Positions 62,510-64,000 of a stretch of 64,000 nucleotides of DNA are shown piece by piece. Location: NCBI RefSeq assembly GCF_014284155.1, contig NZ_JACOFZ010000001.1:1320545-1384544 (forward strand), in the 5' to 3' direction. The DNA is from Affinundibacterium nitidum. GTDB lineage: Bacteria; Pseudomonadota; Gammaproteobacteria; Burkholderiales; Burkholderiaceae_D. The first letter of the stretch is position 1; the number at the start of each line of letters is the position of its first letter. The notes beneath the pieces are model-generated. The model was not told where the DNA came from, did not search any database, and was given only the letters and a program-made list of their open reading frames with translations. The translations under genes and the position numbers were made by a program.

Positions 62510-63473
62510 CAGAAATATCCAATTGAGAAGTAGTCACTCGAGTATCGGTCGAGTACCAGAAATCATAAAAGTTGAACCACTGTAGTGGTGCACGCGTGCA
62601 AAAATAACTCAATCGCTGTGCGTATTGAGAGGCCAAAACATGAAAGGCTCGCTCACGTTCAGAACGTTTCGGGTTCACCGATTCGCAAAGCAATTCAAAA
62701 CGCACTTGTGGCACACCTTGAATCGGCAAAGAAAAAAGCAAAAATACTGGGCACTGTAATAGGCTGCCCAAGACATAGGGCCCGATCGGAAATGCAGCAG
62801 GTTTACCGAGAAAATCGACGATCGTGACACGAGGATTGGGAGACACAGGAACTCTATCCCCAGCGATGACAACAAAGCCGCCTTGGGCAACACGTTCAGC
62901 AAGCATAATTGCTGTCGCTGGAGTCATCTCGGTCACTTGTAATAAATCAAGCTGGCTGTCGGGATTCAGTTTGCCCATCATGCGATTGAAACTCTGCGCG
63001 TGCTTGGTATGGACCAATATCGTTAATTTAATTTCTGGGTAACGACGAGACAACACACGGCACATATCGATATTGCCAATATGCGAACAAATAAGTAAAG
63101 CACCTTTTTTCAATTCAATTTGTCGGTGCAAGGCTTCCTGCCCGTAGTACTCCACATCTTCAACCTTAAACAAACCACCCCATAACAACATCTTGTTGAG
63201 GATGGTTTCAGCAAAGGCGGCAAAGTGACGCATCACGCCAAACAGATTCGTTGACAAAGTGAGCTTAGCGTGGCGGTTCATTTGTCGCAGATAATTTTGC
63301 GATGCTTCTCGCCCTTTTTTTTGCGTGAGCACATACCAAAATAAAACCGGATAAAGCACTATGCGGAAAGGCCAGGGGCCAAACCACCGATAGATCCAAA
63401 ACAATAGGCGCATGCCAGCCACGAAGCTGACTTCGTTAAAATTGGCCCAATGTTTAGTGGTGGTCTCTTGCAT
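62496..63473 (-). CDS. LpxL/HtrB-like acyltransferase
   Basis: 325 residues of the lipid A late-acyltransferase superfamily. One membrane segment lies near the N-terminus (LLFWIYRWFGPWPFRIVLYP). The acceptor motif region is ALLICSHIGNIDMCR (His then acidic residue) and the later VVIAGDRVPVSPNP, IVDFLGKPAAFPIGPYVL. In aryl-polyene clusters this enzyme is thought to attach acyl chains to the glycerol or sugar anchor. Follows the glycosyltransferase. Confidence 0.92.
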   Translation of the reverse strand: MQETTTKHWANFNEVSFVAGMRLLFWIYRWFGPWPFRIVLYPVLFWYVLTQKKGREASQNYLRQMNRHAKLTLSTNLFGVMRHFAAFAETILNKMLLWGGLFKVEDVEYYGQEALHRQIELKKGALLICSHIGNIDMCRVLSRRYPEIKLTILVHTKHAQSFNRMMGKLNPDSQLDLLQVTEMTPATAIMLAERVAQGGFVVIAGDRVPVSPNPRVTIVDFLGKPAAFPIGPYVLGSLLQCPVFLLFSLPIQGVPQVRFELLCESVNPKRSERERAFHVLASQYAQRLSYFCTRAPLQWFNFYDFWYSTDTRVTTSQLDISDASR

Positions 63474-63506
63474 GATATAGGTGTCAGGTTCAGATTCGAA
63501 GCTGGT

Positions 63507-64000
63507 TTAGCTCCGTTTAAATCGCCGTGCAAGCAAGCGAGGCAAACGTAACAACATGCCGAAAAAGAGTCGCGTATGCATCGCGGTGATCAACACATTA
63601 TCGCGCCATACACGAAAATGCGATACACCGTCAGCAGGATAGGCAACCCGAGTCCCCTCATTCAACACTTCCAAGCCATCCCAGTACAAACGCACCACAA
63701 TGTCCGTATCGAAGTTCATACGTCGACCGACCTGATGACGTGACATCAAAGCAATCACAGGCGCTACAGGATAGACTCTAAATCCGCACATAGAATCACG
63801 AATCGAGAATGACAGTGTGTTAATCCAAACCCAGACATGCGTCAAATAACGAGCGTAGAGTCTAAGTTTTGGAACAGATTCATCGTAAATCGGATAACCT
63901 GCAATCACCGCATTAGGGTGAGATTTTGCTTGGGCGAAGAAACGTGCGATATCAGCGACGCAATGTTGGCCGTCAGCGTCCACTTGAAGCAAATGCGTAA
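63507..64000 (-). CDS. Family 2 glycosyltransferase, 5' end cut by window edge
   Basis: The last 164 or so codons of a GT2 enzyme. The nucleotide-sugar Asp motif is visible right at the window edge as HLLQVDADGQH. Later segments are SIRDSMCGFRVYPVAP, RRMNFDTDIVVRLYWDG and DGVSHFRVWRDNVLITAMH, typical of DPM1-like and flexirubin/aryl-polyene glycosyltransferases. It ends ARRFKRS. The start lies beyond 64000; an internal TTG at 63992 should not be taken as the start. Confidence 0.9.
   Translation of the reverse strand, partial: THLLQVDADGQHCVADIARFFAQAKSHPNAVIAGYPIYDESVPKLRLYARYLTHVWVWINTLSFSIRDSMCGFRVYPVAPVIALMSRHQVGRRMNFDTDIVVRLYWDGLEVLNEGTRVAYPADGVSHFRVWRDNVLITAMHTRLFFGMLLRLPRLLARRFKRS

Noticed and set aside
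1-64000. CRISPR arrays, tRNA or rRNA genes, insertion sequences, prophage
   Set aside because: No regularly spaced repeats, cloverleaf-type sequences, transposase or phage genes were recognised on reading both strands.

Overview
The window looks like a chromosomal segment of a betaproteobacterium in the Burkholderiales, most likely Oxalobacteraceae and perhaps close to Undibacterium. This is inferred from moderate GC content, the gene order pstSCAB-phoU-phoB-phoR with ppk-sixA divergent, a PhaP-like phasin candidate, and an aryl-polyene-type pigment cluster containing an aromatic ammonia-lyase. No rRNA, tRNA, CRISPR array, insertion sequence or prophage was found. Both ends cut through genes.

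Layout. 1-5073: an RstB-like sensor kinase (cut by the left edge) and an RstA-like regulator, both on the minus strand. They are separated by three plus-strand genes for exported proteins: a lipoprotein with two PrcB-like domains, a MipA/OmpV porin-like protein and an unknown secreted protein. 5198-11011: a minus-strand signalling operon of an HD-GYP response regulator, a FIST sensor protein and a 1187-residue hybrid kinase. 11236-17968: the complete phosphate regulon pstS-pstC-pstA-pstB-phoU-phoB-phoR. 18226-20890: divergent ppk-sixA. Both sides of the pstS/ppk intergenic region carry a good Pho box. 20997-22034: ohrR and ohr with an OhrR-type operator between them.

22578-33235 is a mixed accessory stretch: a small beta-barrel protein, unknown proteins, a WbuC-type cupin, a MazG-like pyrophosphohydrolase, a phasin-like protein, a two-subunit molybdenum oxidoreductase (IorAB type), an exported methyltransferase-fold protein, an HDOD protein, a YcgR-type PilZ flagellar brake and an AlkB-like dioxygenase. 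33395-36332 is an envelope-stress-like module: two LiaF-like membrane proteins plus a LytS-type kinase and a LytTR regulator, preceded by a 20-bp-period direct repeat that is a candidate LytTR binding site. 36420-44145 holds an orphan ParB-like protein, a parvulin, DUF1993 and DUF2726 proteins, ribA, an unusual peptide-deformylase-like protein, a site-2-type protease and ilvD.

44315-48732 is an ECF sigma factor, a membrane protein that is probably its anti-sigma factor, and a large secreted von Willebrand A protein. The last two share a short motif normally seen at the start of TonB-receptor plug domains. 49003-51971 holds a DMT transporter, a secreted unknown protein and a polysaccharide deacetylase. 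From 64000 down to 51968 runs a tightly packed minus-strand aryl-polyene-type operon: glycosyltransferase, acyltransferase, aromatic ammonia-lyase, thioesterase, LolA-like carrier, MMPL exporter, DUF3261 lipoprotein, ketosynthase, dehydratase, ketoreductase, second ketosynthase, a small secreted protein and a phosphopantetheinyl transferase. The carrier proteins and ligase expected for such a pathway are not present and presumably lie beyond 64000.
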